The position numbers and the translations under genes are program-made. From NCBI GenBank assembly GCA_012064415.1, contig SSNU01000034.1, positions 62,001 through 126,000 of the forward strand: DNA of 64,000 nucleotides, given 5' to 3'. Shown one piece after another: positions 48,301 to 57,970 of the stretch (positions are counted from its first letter, which is position 1; the number at the start of each line of letters is the position of its first letter). Under the pieces are notes generated by a model. The model searched no databases, was not told the origin of the DNA, and was given only the letters and a program-made list of their open reading frames with translations. Source of the DNA: Gyrodactylus bullatarudis (taxonomy: Eukaryota; Platyhelminthes; Monogenea; Gyrodactylidea; Gyrodactylidae).

Positions 48301-49799
48301 GGCCAATGGAGAGAGGAGACGCGAGGTTCTTTTACTCAGAGAATTTCTATTTGAGATGGATGATGATTTTCTACTGGACGATCTTGATCTACTTAAAGAG
48401 GCACAAGTATCTTTCATATAAGACTTCTCAGGAATGGAATTTTCATTCTTGACAACAGCTGAACTTCTATTTGATGAGAATCGAGATCTGGACGAATTAA
48501 AGGTTTTGGTTGAGGAACAATTCATGACGAGGCTATCATTAAGTGAATTCTTGCCATTTTTCATTCGAGAACGAATATCCATAGCGATACGATCAGTGTC
48601 GGGGATCTTGGTCGAAAGTGAGCCCCTTCTAAAGTTTAGATTCTCCTTATTGGATGAGAAGTCAGCAGACTTTGATCTGGTAATCGTAGTTCTGACAAAC
48701 AAACTTTTCTTTCTTGATACTCTAGACTGCTTGACCGGACTGATTGAATCTCCTTTATTCTCCTCTGTATCCTTAATCTCGATGCAATCGTCTTGTGACT
48801 TGATGTTTTGAGTATTTCCAGTGACTTCAACTAATTCGTTAGATTTACCTTTCACTAATAAGAATTTTCGAACAGGCTTTGATTCTGGATTAGAGCCCTT
48901 CTTAATGGGGGTTGAAGGGGGTTTCTTTTTGTCAAACTCCTCAGGACTCAAAGTGGGTCCGAATGTTACCTGCTTGGAGAGTCTATCATATTTTACAATA
49001 ATTGATTTCTTTCCAAGCATTGAAGGGTTACCACTTAGCTCAGAGTCATCAACAACATCAAAGTAGAGTGATTTATCATTTTCTTTTGCACAAGGTGAAT
49101 TGAAATCATTTCTGGAAGAGAGATTTCTTTCCAAGAATGGAGTGGATGATTGATTAGGAGTTCCGTAAATAGAAACATTTGGACCGTACTTTGAGATTCT
49201 TACGTTGACACTTTTGTCTTTTGGTCTTGGAGGCGTTGGAGCATATCTTTGCTTAGTACCCAGCTGAATTGCCTTCATGATAGGCTTAACCGGGGTTATG
49301 TTGAGACGCTTCTTTTCAACCAAGGGGGATCTGGGAACGATATCTTTTGATTCTGGAACAACTCGAGGTAAATGGGAAAACTTGATCGGTTGCTATTTAA
49401 AGAAATAGCTTCAATTATTAAATGAACTGTAGCTATAATAGTAATACTCACTGGTGTTTGAGAATAAATCCAAGGTGATCCACAGGGATAGCGAAATACC
49501 AACTTTTGTGATCCAATAGCAATGCTACTGTTATGTGGTAGATAGCAAGAGTTTTGAACTAGAGTGTTGTTAACAAGTGTTTTGTTTGACGCCACCTCAT
49601 TATAGAGTTTAACGCGACCATTTGGTAACCGTGTAAGTTTGCAATGAATATCCTGAACATATGGAGATTTGAGAAGTATATCAGCTTTTGGACCACTTCC
49701 AAGACGGATCTCGCTTGACTTCCATTCACAAGTTCCAATCTTTTCATTAACAGAATTATAAACTGTAATGAGACCAGAGAGTACCGGAGAAGGACTCAT
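45340..49799 (-). CDS. MKI67: Ki-67-like mitotic chromosome protein (FHA, PP1-docking, tandem repeats)
   Basis: Seven exons on the minus strand: 49799-49452, 49392-48286, 48230-48174, 48111-47968, 47904-46345, 46258-46126, 46070-45340; 1,359 residues with consistent phases. An N-terminal FHA domain (about 5-105) shows IRLGSGPKADILL, IHCKL, TLVNNT and KLVFRYP, in the Ki-67 arrangement. Residues ~256-277 carry the PP1-docking module shared by Ki-67 and Repo-Man: KQVTF, then SPEEFD and STPIKKG. Exon 5 encodes eight copies of a ~30-residue repeat with core EESPNVSVSNKSLK plus SPRRSAAKDMK. These are rich in SP sites and are unlike the 122-residue vertebrate Ki-67 repeats. The C-terminus is highly basic (RRSKRSGESS, KRSTRRK), consistent with DNA or chromatin binding. 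In vertebrates Ki-67 coats mitotic chromosomes and recruits PP1. A Repo-Man-like role is the alternative, but the FHA favours Ki-67. It shares a 231-bp divergent promoter with HMCES. Confidence 0.78.
46541..47290 (-). repeat. Coding tandem repeat of the Ki-67-like gene (8 cores)
   Basis: About 90-bp units, several nearly identical at nucleotide level (including silent positions), with some half units duplicated (AAKDMK-SPRRS). Near-identity indicates recent expansion or homogenisation. Copy number may vary between individuals or be misassembled. The reverse strand is open only because of the repeat composition. Confidence 0.9.
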
Positions 49800-50030
49800 T
49801 GAATTACTCAAATAAAGTTTAAATTTAAATTTTGCTCCCTAACTCTAATTCCAAAACAAACAAATTTTTTAAAGCTTTTGTTGTTGAAATTCACTGGTCA
49901 AATGTACAAATCAAATTTTCAAATTCGGAATTATAAGTTCTGAATCTGGATTTCAGATTATACTAAAAATTATAGTTTATAACTATTATATTCGTTTTAG
50001 AATATTAATATATCTAATTAATTTTGATCC
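49800..50030. promoter_or_regulatory. Bidirectional promoter interval Ki-67-like / HMCES
   Basis: 231 bp between divergent start codons. Strongly AT-rich. I find no TATA box at a diagnostic distance. Function inferred from arrangement. The Ki-67-like start is the ATG at 49797-49799; the frame stays open a few codons upstream but has no earlier ATG. Confidence 0.5.
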
Positions 50031-50796
50031 ATGTGTGGTCGAATCGCCAGGTAATTTTTAAAGCTTGCTAATATGATCTAGTGACTTAAAACCGGAAGAT
50101 ATCAAGTTTATAAATGAAAAATCTCTCACCAAGAGTCCTAATTTGAGTAATTATGATGGATCATTCAATAAACCACCAGGATCATTTTGTATCGGAATTT
50201 ATAAACGTTCAACTTCTTTAATTGCTGCTTCTATGAAATGGGGTATCTGTGTCAACAAACAACTACGACACTTAATAAGGTCTGAGAATATTATTAAAAG
50301 TGATGAAGTTGGCAAGGGGAACCTCTGTTTAATAGCCGTTTCTGGATTTTACGAATGGAAAAACGTAAACAACAATAAAAAACCTCATTATTTTTATTGT
50401 AAAAATCGTAAAATCATGTACTTGGCTGGAATCTTCTCGATGAGAAATGAGCATATGGAATTCTCATTAATCACAACTGAATCTATCGGTATAATTTCAG
50501 TTATCGCATCAAGGATGCCCATTATTTTCTATGATGACCAGGACGCTTTCACTTATTTGGACTCTTGTAAAGAATCCAGAGAAGTGATATACCAGCGAGT
50601 CCTGAAAGAAGCTTACAAGGTTAAATATACATGTTTGGCATATTACCAAGTCAGTAGTTACGTAAACTCCACCAAGAACAATGACGAAAATTGTATCAAA
50701 GGATTGTTGAAAAACAACCCAGACGAAGCAGATCTTGACTTTAGCATTTGTGAGTATGATGAAACAGATTGCATGGACAATTCATGGATGGCATGA
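50031..50796 (+). CDS. HMCES: HMCES-like SRAP-domain abasic-site protein, divergent active site
   Basis: Two exons (50031-50050, 50082-50796) around a 31-bp intron; 244 residues. SRAP proteins crosslink to abasic sites in single-stranded DNA through the amino-terminal Cys2 and act at replication forks. Start MCGRIAS supplies Cys2, exposed once Met is removed. Further landmarks: GSFNKPP, SMKWGIC, GFYEWKN with the catalytic Glu, YLAGIFS, LITTES and SRMPIIF. Two usual active-site residues are changed: the Asn of the N-x-R-S-E motif is Leu (LIRSEN), and the His of H-x-R-M-P is Ala (ASRMP). The vertebrate C-terminal tail with PIP box is lacking. It may still bind abasic DNA, but crosslink formation or reversal could differ. 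Expression is likely driven from the promoter shared with the Ki-67-like gene. AATAAA at 50844. Confidence 0.88.
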
Positions 50797-50886
50797 GTTT
50801 GTGTTAGATAAAAAAGATCAAGTTATTAATTTTATTAGTAATTAATAAAAAATATTATCTTATGTGACATCTTGTTTGGATATTAT
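50797..50886. terminator. Overlapping convergent poly(A) region HMCES / SLC4
   Basis: Only 90 bp separate the two stop codons. AATAAA for HMCES lies at 50844-50849 (+), and the minus-strand AATAAA for the SLC4 gene at 50831-50836. Each signal is beyond the other, so the two mature 3' UTRs should overlap by a few tens of bases in antisense. Confidence 0.6.
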
Positions 50887-51913
50887 TCATGTTGCCCATG
50901 TCTCATAGTAATAGTTGTCGTCCTCATCGCTGTACTCATCTCTCTCCTTGCCGGAGTACGAGGCCAAGAACCTCTGATAATGCTCAAGGTTCATAAACTC
51001 TGTTGGGTCATCGTCAATGGCTTTTTTACGATTCACTTCCCACATTTTGTCAGCATCGTTTGGCTTTGAATCTGGATCAACTGGACCATTCGTATTGGTG
51101 ATAATTTTCTTTGCGCCTGAATTGTTGCCGATTTTGTGTTTTCTATCTAGCTAAAGTTTAATTAAAAATATTAACCTATTATAATTGAAAAATTAACCAA
51201 CTTTGTGCAAATATTTGCTGATCCATGGCCATCTAGGAAGTGCAAACTCTCTTACTACTCCATAGACAAAAATAACGAGGGGAAAGACCAATGAAGCTGC
51301 CGATGCTGTTGTAAATTCGGTAATGATATTCAGTACGATTAAAATGGCGACAAAAGCCAGTTCTATGACGGTGAAGACAAGAATTTGCTTGGATGGTAGA
51401 CCGCTAATGTAGTCAAAATCCTTCCAGTACTTACGCCTTTTTAAGAGAATCATTAAACGCTTTACAAAGGTGAGCTCCCTCAGGGTCATTACACCCATGT
51501 AGAGGAACATGCCGTAAAGGGCGGCTAATGGAATCCATTTGAGTATTGTACCAAGGCATACAGAAAAGGCAACGAGAATCCCAACAACTGTTGAAGAAAT
51601 TCTCTGCTCAACTGTTCCTATTACTCTTATATAAATAAAAAGGATTTATCAAACTTTACCTTGTTAAAAGGGGAAATTTTAAATTACCTAGGGCTGACAC
51701 CTGGCGGGGGTTTTTGTTCCATTATTACTAGAGCAGTTATATGGCCAACAGTTCTAACTGTTGCTCCAGATGAAAATGGCCATCCTACAGTACCACTGAC
51801 AATTGGAAATATGATCAGGAGCAGTATGAAATCGATACCAAATACTCCATCCTTAACAGCCTTGGTCTTGAACGCAGTAATTCTATTGATAAAAATTAAA
51901 GATAAATGTTTAA
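50887..51913 (-). CDS. SLC4: SLC4-family bicarbonate transporter, C-terminal part
   Basis: Three exons on the minus strand: 51913-51688, 51625-51202, 51150-50887 (TGA), giving the last ~303 residues. Plasma-membrane anion or Na-bicarbonate transport. Family landmarks are in order: SGATVRTVGHITALVIMEQK (helix after the substrate site), VEQRISSTVVGILVAF, IPLAALYGMFLYMGVMTLRE, KYWKDFDYISGLPSKQILVF and further TM helices to WPWISKYLHK. The cytosolic tail is hydrophilic and acidic, ending DEDDNYYYETWAT. The upstream boundary could instead be at 51882. Upstream exons (most of the protein) are not seen between 51914 and the gap, and beyond the gap only transposon remains occur, so the rest lies in the gap or off-window. 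The gene may alternatively be truncated. AE-type versus NBC-type was not resolved. Confidence 0.85.
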
Positions 51914-52542
51914 CTACAGAAGAAATTGAAAAATAGAATCATTAAACTTTAAATAAAATTCTTCAGTCTGTTAATATGCTATTTTTAGGATACATTGTAC
52001 ACTAGGGTAGGGTGAAATTTTTAACCTCATATTAGGGCCCAACTTTTCTGATAGAACTATCAATTCTAAGCCTTATTTTGTATTGAACCATGTGTCGAAA
52101 ATGATTTTCCTTTATGTCATTCGGTTTTAAAATTTTTAAATCGCCGCTCAATTTTCAATGAATTTTTACTACGCAATCACTAAAATCCGGAATATCTTGG
52201 CCTTATACTGTTTTTTAATTTTTATCTTCAAAAATAATAATAAAATTCGAGAAATTAGATCATTCTACTGCGATTGTCGTTGAGAGTAGAAGATCTTTTC
52301 CTGCAGGAATGAATTTTTTCGATTATGTAAACAGATTTGGACATTGAAATTTCGTTTTATCACTTATTATTTTATAGGTAGAAGACGAAAATAGATTCTA
52401 GGTGAATATGAGCTATTTATTTTCGTCGGTTCTCATCAGACCCTACACCGACATATGTATTTATACAGAATATTAATCAATGAAATGTGAAAGTTCGTAT
52501 GGGCCAATCAGAGCATTTATTTGTAACCGGTTGGAGGGTGGA
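51914..52542. other. Intronic or intergenic sequence left of the assembly gap
   Basis: No coding similarity. Its last ~90 bases include a 51-bp sequence (52453-52503) repeated beyond the gap at 53577-53627. Confidence 0.5.
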
Positions 52543-53219
52543 NNNNNNNNNNNNNNNNNNNNNNNNNNNNNNNNNNNNNNNNNNNNNNNNNNNNNNNNNN
52601 NNNNNNNNNNNNNNNNNNNNNNNNNNNNNNNNNNNNNNNNNNNNNNNNNNNNNNNNNNNNNNNNNNNNNNNNNNNNNNNNNNNNNNNNNNNNNNNNNNNN
52701 NNNNNNNNNNNNNNNNNNNNNNNNNNNNNNNNNNNNNNNNNNNNNNNNNNNNNNNNNNNNNNNNNNNNNNNNNNNNNNNNNNNNNNNNNNNNNNNNNNNN
52801 NNNNNNNNNNNNNNNNNNNNNNNNNNNNNNNNNNNNNNNNNNNNNNNNNNNNNNNNNNNNNNNNNNNNNNNNNNNNNNNNNNNNNNNNNNNNNNNNNNNN
52901 NNNNNNNNNNNNNNNNNNNNNNNNNNNNNNNNNNNNNNNNNNNNNNNNNNNNNNNNNNNNNNNNNNNNNNNNNNNNNNNNNNNNNNNNNNNNNNNNNNNN
53001 NNNNNNNNNNNNNNNNNNNNNNNNNNNNNNNNNNNNNNNNNNNNNNNNNNNNNNNNNNNNNNNNNNNNNNNNNNNNNNNNNNNNNNNNNNNNNNNNNNNN
53101 NNNNNNNNNNNNNNNNNNNNNNNNNNNNNNNNNNNNNNNNNNNNNNNNNNNNNNNNNNNNNNNNNNNNNNNNNNNNNNNNNNNNNNNNNNNNNNNNNNNN
53201 NNNNNNNNNNNNNNNNNNN
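52543..53219. other. Assembly gap (677 N)
   Basis: Run of undetermined bases. Any translation across it is meaningless. Flanking 51-bp direct repeats suggest the assembler broke at a repeat. Confidence 0.99.
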
Positions 53220-53519
53220 CTAATTATTCTCATCCTTTGACCATTGAACGTATCCTTGGTTAGCTTCTCTAATCTGTTCCGAAGAATGGAATTAGCTTCA
53301 TCTCCTTTGAAAGGTAGGTATAGCGGGATTGGGTCATTTTCCGTCAGGTCATCATTTTGCTTGTTTTGTGGCTGTGAATTGTTTTTAATGAAGGCTTCAG
53401 GGTAGCCACTCTTGATGAATATCTGTTTTAGGATTTGACGTTCTTCTTCCTGGAGGTTAGGGGAGACTAATCTTCTAATCTTCAGGAACTGCTTACCAGG
53501 CCTCTTTTGGTTTCAATAG
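53220..53519 (-). pseudogene. Penelope-like element linker fragment
   Basis: Read on the minus strand, a single frame gives KQFLKIRRLVSPNLQEEERQ, then LKQIFIKSGYPEAFIKNN and PLYLPFKGDEANSILRNRLE. This order (basic helix, K-x-GYP-x-x-I, then a P-[YL]-hydrophobic stretch and RNRL-KL) is that of the segment between RT and GIY-YIG in Penelope-like proteins. The GIY-YIG part would run into the gap. RT is absent on the other side. Confidence 0.55.
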
Positions 53520-53627
53520 GTGAAAATAGCCCTAGATGAACTCAAACCAATATTCAGCTCAACGCAAAAAGAAGGTATATGTATTTATACAGAATATTAA
53601 TCAATGAAATGTGAAAGTTCGTATGGG

Positions 53628-54073
53628 ACTTCCATTTATCAGGAAGGCATAAGTACACGCTATTGATCGCAACGGGTCTAGATGGCAATAACAACACGTA
53701 CATAATTGCCGTCGCAATTGTCCCAACAGAATCCGAAAAGACATGGACATTTTTCTTGGAGAACTTGGATAAGAGTCTTGGAATATCTTCTAGAAGTGAT
53801 GTTGTAATACTATCTGACCGCGAGAAAGGTCTTTGCGCGAGTGTGTCTAAATGTCTACCCACAGCTGTCCACTCGTTTTGCCTGTTTCACATCTCTAAGA
53901 ATATCAAGACAAAGTTCAAAGAGAATATCAATTTCTTGCTTTTCAAGACCGCCAGGGCAACAGAAAAAAGTGAATTCGACACCTTAATGTCCCAAATTAG
54001 ACTCAAAAACTCCTCTGTGGCTGATTATTTAGAGGAAAACGTCGAATATTGCAGAGTCAACTCAATTTTTTGA
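53628..54073 (+). pseudogene. MULE transposase fragment
   Basis: The frame ending at 54073 reads HLSGRHKYTLLIATGLDGNN, then YIIAVAIVPTESEKTWTFFL, ILSDREKGL and FCLFHISKNIKTKF. This is the MULE transposase core, with the second catalytic Asp in SDREKGL and the C-x-x-H motif. The start is disrupted: the usual D-G-T-H-L reads D-F-H-L right after the 51-bp repeat. No third catalytic residue or zinc knuckle follows. It may be related to the non-autonomous MULE in SMG5 intron 4. Confidence 0.7.
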
Positions 54074-54316
54074 AAATCTCTATCATGATGTATGTTGCTA
54101 CAAGGTTCGATTGAAGATTATTTATGTAGAGAATCGTAGCCTCATAGGGATTGCTAATACCTTAGCTACACATTATCAAGAAAAAAACTAAACAAACTTA
54201 CATCAAAAAGAGATTTGAAAAAAATGAAAAATACCATAGGGATTGCTTTAACGTTGACAACACGTTATCAAGACAGAAACTAAGCAAACATACATCATGA
54301 TAGAGATTTTTAAAAA
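54067..54316. repeat. Short inverted and tandem repeats after the MULE fragment
   Basis: Arms 54067-54098 and 54284-54316 are inverted copies (core CTCTATCATGATGTATGTT). Between them a ~68-bp segment is duplicated (54149-54215 and 54237-54305, core AGGGATTGCT and ACGTTATCAAGA-type words). Transposon debris. Confidence 0.55.
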
Positions 54317-54324
54317 ATTGAGAA

Positions 54325-54482
54325 ATTTCATGGCATTTTTCAAAAAAATTCTGGTGTGTCCCGGCATTTTTCGAAAAAGTCCTGGCATTTTTCAAAATAG
54401 TGTCAGAAACTCATGGCATTTTTCAAAAAAAAGTGGTGTGTCCCAGCATTTTTCAAAAAAGTCATGGCATTTTTCAAAATAG
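54325..54482 (+). repeat. Degenerate tandem repeat, CATGGCATTTTTCAAAA units
   Basis: At least six units of about 17 bp (variants CCCGGCATTTTTCGAAAAAG, CCCAGCATTTTTCAAAAAAG), in two higher-order halves separated by GTGTGTCCC words. Non-coding. Confidence 0.75.
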
Positions 54483-54633
54483 CCCTACCAACCACTATTA
54501 TTTCCCTAAATAACCCTTTTTTATTTTGTATTTCTTTCAATATTTTTTATGCTAATAAATAATATTATTTTGTTTTCTGGCTGAATAATTCAAAATAAAA
54601 ATATAGTATTCTGTTCAAAAGAAATCATTATTC

Positions 54634-55286
54634 ATTTCTGCTTGTTATTCAACGCTGATGTATTCTAAATACTGATGATTTAAATGAGGGGTATTTGCAA
54701 AATTGGTGACTTGTACCTTCCCATTTGCAGATATGGTGACAGTGGTAGGCCAAAATACAATTTTGGTTACTTTTTTACATTGCATTTAAGGACCTCTAAG
54801 TATATTCCTATGTGTTTTTATTCAGTGCTATTCCTATGTTTACTCGAATTTAAATTGAGTTAATTTTCCTACTCAATTCAAAATATCATCTACTTAAAAG
54901 TAGTATTACAAATCAGCACTTAGGAATAGCATTGAATAAACACACATAGGAATATACAGCCATCAAAAAAGAATTTACAAGATTTTAACCTTAATTAAAT
55001 AAAAATCATTCAGCATAGGGAGGACTAACCATGACTACAATTTTAACACAGGAAAAAGCTACCATAAACGCAATATTTAAAATTTTGTATTAATAAAATG
55101 AACCAAAAGGGAATTCAATTTTAACGGTCCTCAAATCCAATGTAAAAAAGTAACCAAAATTTTATTTTGGCCTACCACTGTCACCATATCTGCAAATGGG
55201 AAGGTACAAGTCACCAATTTTGCAAATACCCCTCATTTAAATCATCAGAATTTAGAATACATCAGCGTTGAATAACAAGCAGAAAT
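54634..55286. mobile_element. Long foldback (inverted-repeat) element
   Basis: A near-perfect inverted repeat of about 165 bp per arm (54634-54800 and 55125-55286) begins ATTTCTGCTTGTTATTCAAC. Within the arms is a MULE-like end GGGGTATTTGCAAAATTGGT. A second inner inverted pair (54806-54845 and 54924-54960, core ATTCCTATGTGT) makes the structure fold nearly end to end. Non-coding. Probably a non-autonomous DNA transposon inserted in, or made of, an older palindrome. Confidence 0.7.
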
Positions 55287-56339
55287 TATCATTTTAAATT
55301 TACTCGGACCATCTTGAATTAGCCAATCAGTTCTATTTAAGCTCAAGAATTCAGCAATTCAACACGTAAAATCCCCCGTTTTTTACATTGAATAAAACAG
55401 CCTCTCAATTTTGTCTGTGAATTTCAAATTTGGAAAGAGAGAATAAATGAGAAAATCCAGCATGACGAGAAAACTTTTCCGATTACTTGAATATTCTAGC
55501 AGAAGAAAAAGTTTTTCTTTCAAAATATCCGGTAATCTCTCACAAAAGAAATTAATTCGGGAAGTCAAAGATCATGTTTCTCAATAATCTTTTCTATATA
55601 AATTTGTTTTAAAAAAACAAACTTGAAAGTAGAATTTATCACACTTTACGTGACTTATTTTTCTCATTATAATAGGCAATTTTTTATCATTCCACATTTT
55701 CCTTCTAATGAAAAATTTAGAAAGGATTTTTTACATTCTGGAATCTTGATAGCTTGTTTCTCTCTCCTGCTAAAAAAGGGGGAAATAACGTCTACTGAGA
55801 TAACATTGTGAGATGTAAGGAAGATGAACAAGAACAAAGATCAACAAAGCATTTATATGATAACTTGCTCAATGCTCCTTGATAACCTTCCTATCTCTGA
55901 AAGTAAACTGAAGCTATTAAATAATATGAAATTTTTACGAAAACCTCGATTTTTTTTATGTAAAAATATTCTTTCGTCTAATGTTGATCTGAAATGTTTG
56001 TATCAAATTGCTGTAAATATTTGAAATCGATGAAAATTGTTAGCTCAAACATTGAAAAAGTGGAGATTAGGTGCATTTTCGTGATTCATAAAACGGCCAG
56101 ATGTATTTTTTTTCAGAAATCTATTTTGTATTTTAACAATTCATTTCACTATGGAATTCAAAAAAGGTTTTTTCTTGATTTTCCTGAGAAAATATTGCTT
56201 TATAATGAATTCAAATTTCTAGAACATAAATATTTTTGCCTAACGGTCTACCAAGCTCTTTTCTGCCCAACTTACATCTTTCTGATGAATTTGTTGATAT
56301 GACTTAGCATTCGAAATAACTTATCAATAGATATTCTTC
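55287..56339. other. Gene-free stretch with a decayed MITE arm
   Basis: 55970-56215 resembles the right arm of hairpin MITE family A (TGAAATCGATGAAAA, CATTGAAAAAGTGGA, TTCAGAAAT, TATGGAATTC in order). The rest is unrecognised. Confidence 0.45.
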
Positions 56340-57065
56340 TTCCTATGAGCTAGGAATTAAAGGTTGTAAATGTTATGTTCACCCGCATTTAGATTACCTT
56401 AGCTCCTCTTCTCCTCGACATTACAAATTCTTGCCCCTAACCTTGAAAAGAATTTAATATAATATATGTTTCTCCATGCTTGCTTTCTATCGATTGACTC
56501 TTATAATTCTCTTACTGCTATATCTGGCTTGGACTCAGTCTGGCTTCGAAGAACAGCTTTTATTGTAAAAACTTTCTCTTCACATTCTTCGCCTGAAATT
56601 AAGAATTACTCTGTAAGAAAACCCTCATATTCATATCATTTTTTTCTCAAATATTACAATTATCTAGAAATTAAGTTTTCTTTAAAGGATTTTGATAACC
56701 TTTTTGATTTGAGATCTATTATTATATCTCACCCAAGGTCTAAGCTTGACTACACAAAATCTGTTCTTTACTCTAATCTTCATATGACTGAATAAGTTCT
56801 CTGATAATGAGACCTTTTGTATTCAATGAAGTTTAACCTTGTATCTGTGAGAGAAATGTTTGAACTGAAGAATCAACTGATTTCTGTTCCCAGTTCCCTT
56901 TTTGAATAGCTGATATTAAAAGTGGTCGTTGAACCGGATTCTGCTGAGGTGCATTGGGTTGGTGTGCTGCCTTCAATTGCTTGGGGATCAACCTCACATC
57001 ATCTTGTATTTATTACGTATTTTTATGTATCATATAATTTCATTTCATAAAAAAATAAATAAAAG
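56340..57065 (+). pseudogene. LINE 3'-end remnant (RT C-terminus and tail)
   Basis: Frames on the + strand give HPHLDYLSSSS, then SGLDSVWLRRTAFIVKTFSS and IKNYSVRK. These align in order with the C-terminus of the LINE at 8697-10010 (LPHLEYGASLLS, LYLIWLRKIAF, NRNYSLRS). Frames are broken. The copy ends near 57065 in an A-rich AAAAAAATAAATAAAA tail, as expected of a non-LTR insertion. Confidence 0.6.
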
Positions 57066-57339
57066 TTAAACTTGAATTTTGCTCAAATGATATCATCAGA
57101 TAAAATTTTCACAAGCAAAATTTTTCGTCGTAAATGCTATCTTTTCATGCAATGTGTTTTGCGTTATTTTTTCTGCTGAAAAGATTTTTATCTTCTAACA
57201 ACAGGAATTAATAATTTAAAATTATACATTGTATAATATACAGGACTCCTTAATTGACTTTTGAATTTTTTTTTATCCGTCAAGGGAATCCTAGTTCAGA
57301 TATTTTTTAAGCTTTTGCCCTCTCAAAGATTCAGCACTT

Positions 57340-57600
57340 TTATGCCAAAAGTTGAACAGTAATGTTAAAGAAACTGTGGAGCACTCCCAAGGTGTTTATA
57401 GCGGATTGAGTCGTTAAAGTGAACTTCTTGAGATTTCGATAAGAAGAAATTTGTAATCCAATTAATAAAATAAAGATTTATTTTATAACTGAAAAAAGCT
57501 CTCTGAATGGCATTAAAAGGGAGATTATCAAAAACTTTGTCGAAAGGAGATGATGACCGTATATGAGTTCTTTGATGAAAAAAGGTAGCAAGTTTCTAAA
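57340..57600 (-). pseudogene. LINE reverse-transcriptase remnant
   Basis: On the minus strand the segment reads SPFDKVFDNLPFNAIQRAFF, followed by LYFINWITNFFLSKSQEVHF. This matches RT block A and the following helix of the 8697-10010 LINE (SKAFDRLPFSVIKDSL, YIINLILGFLENRTR). It is short, and the catalytic YADD block is not present. Confidence 0.55.
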
Positions 57601-57970
57601 TAGTTATTCATATTGGATACCCATTTTATTGAATTTCGAATTGGCGCGAAATTTACCTTTCTTCGAACACTGAGTTTACTTAGTTTTTAAATAAAATTAT
57701 TCCTTTCCTAATATTCAAGAAGATGATTTTATATTGATTGCCATTAATAATAATAGATTAGATTTATCTCAAGTAATATTTTTTTTCCAAAGTATCAATG
57801 AGTATCTTTTTCTTATACAAATTTCCTGATCTCCTGATCATCTAGAATCAAGAGACTCTTCAATGAATAGAAGAAATTTTCAAGATTTAACCCTTAAAAT
57901 CGCACTATCCTTTAAAAGACACATACCTCTTAACCAACATCATTAGTATACATCTAGGTTTAAGAAAATA

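Noticed and set aside
49800..49811. Earlier start for the Ki-67-like protein
   Set aside because: The frame is open for four codons upstream but the first codon would be TTG. ATG at 49797-49799 is the first real start and already precedes the FHA domain.
50031..50796. Bacterial contamination or transfer for the SRAP-domain gene
   Set aside because: It has a GT-AG intron, shares a promoter interval with an animal gene and matches animal HMCES in layout.
52480..53263. Long open frames spanning the N run
   Set aside because: They consist of undetermined bases and carry no information.
56466..56795. A host gene of about 109 residues
   Set aside because: Its sequence aligns with the C-terminus of the decayed LINE in this window and is followed by an A-rich tail.
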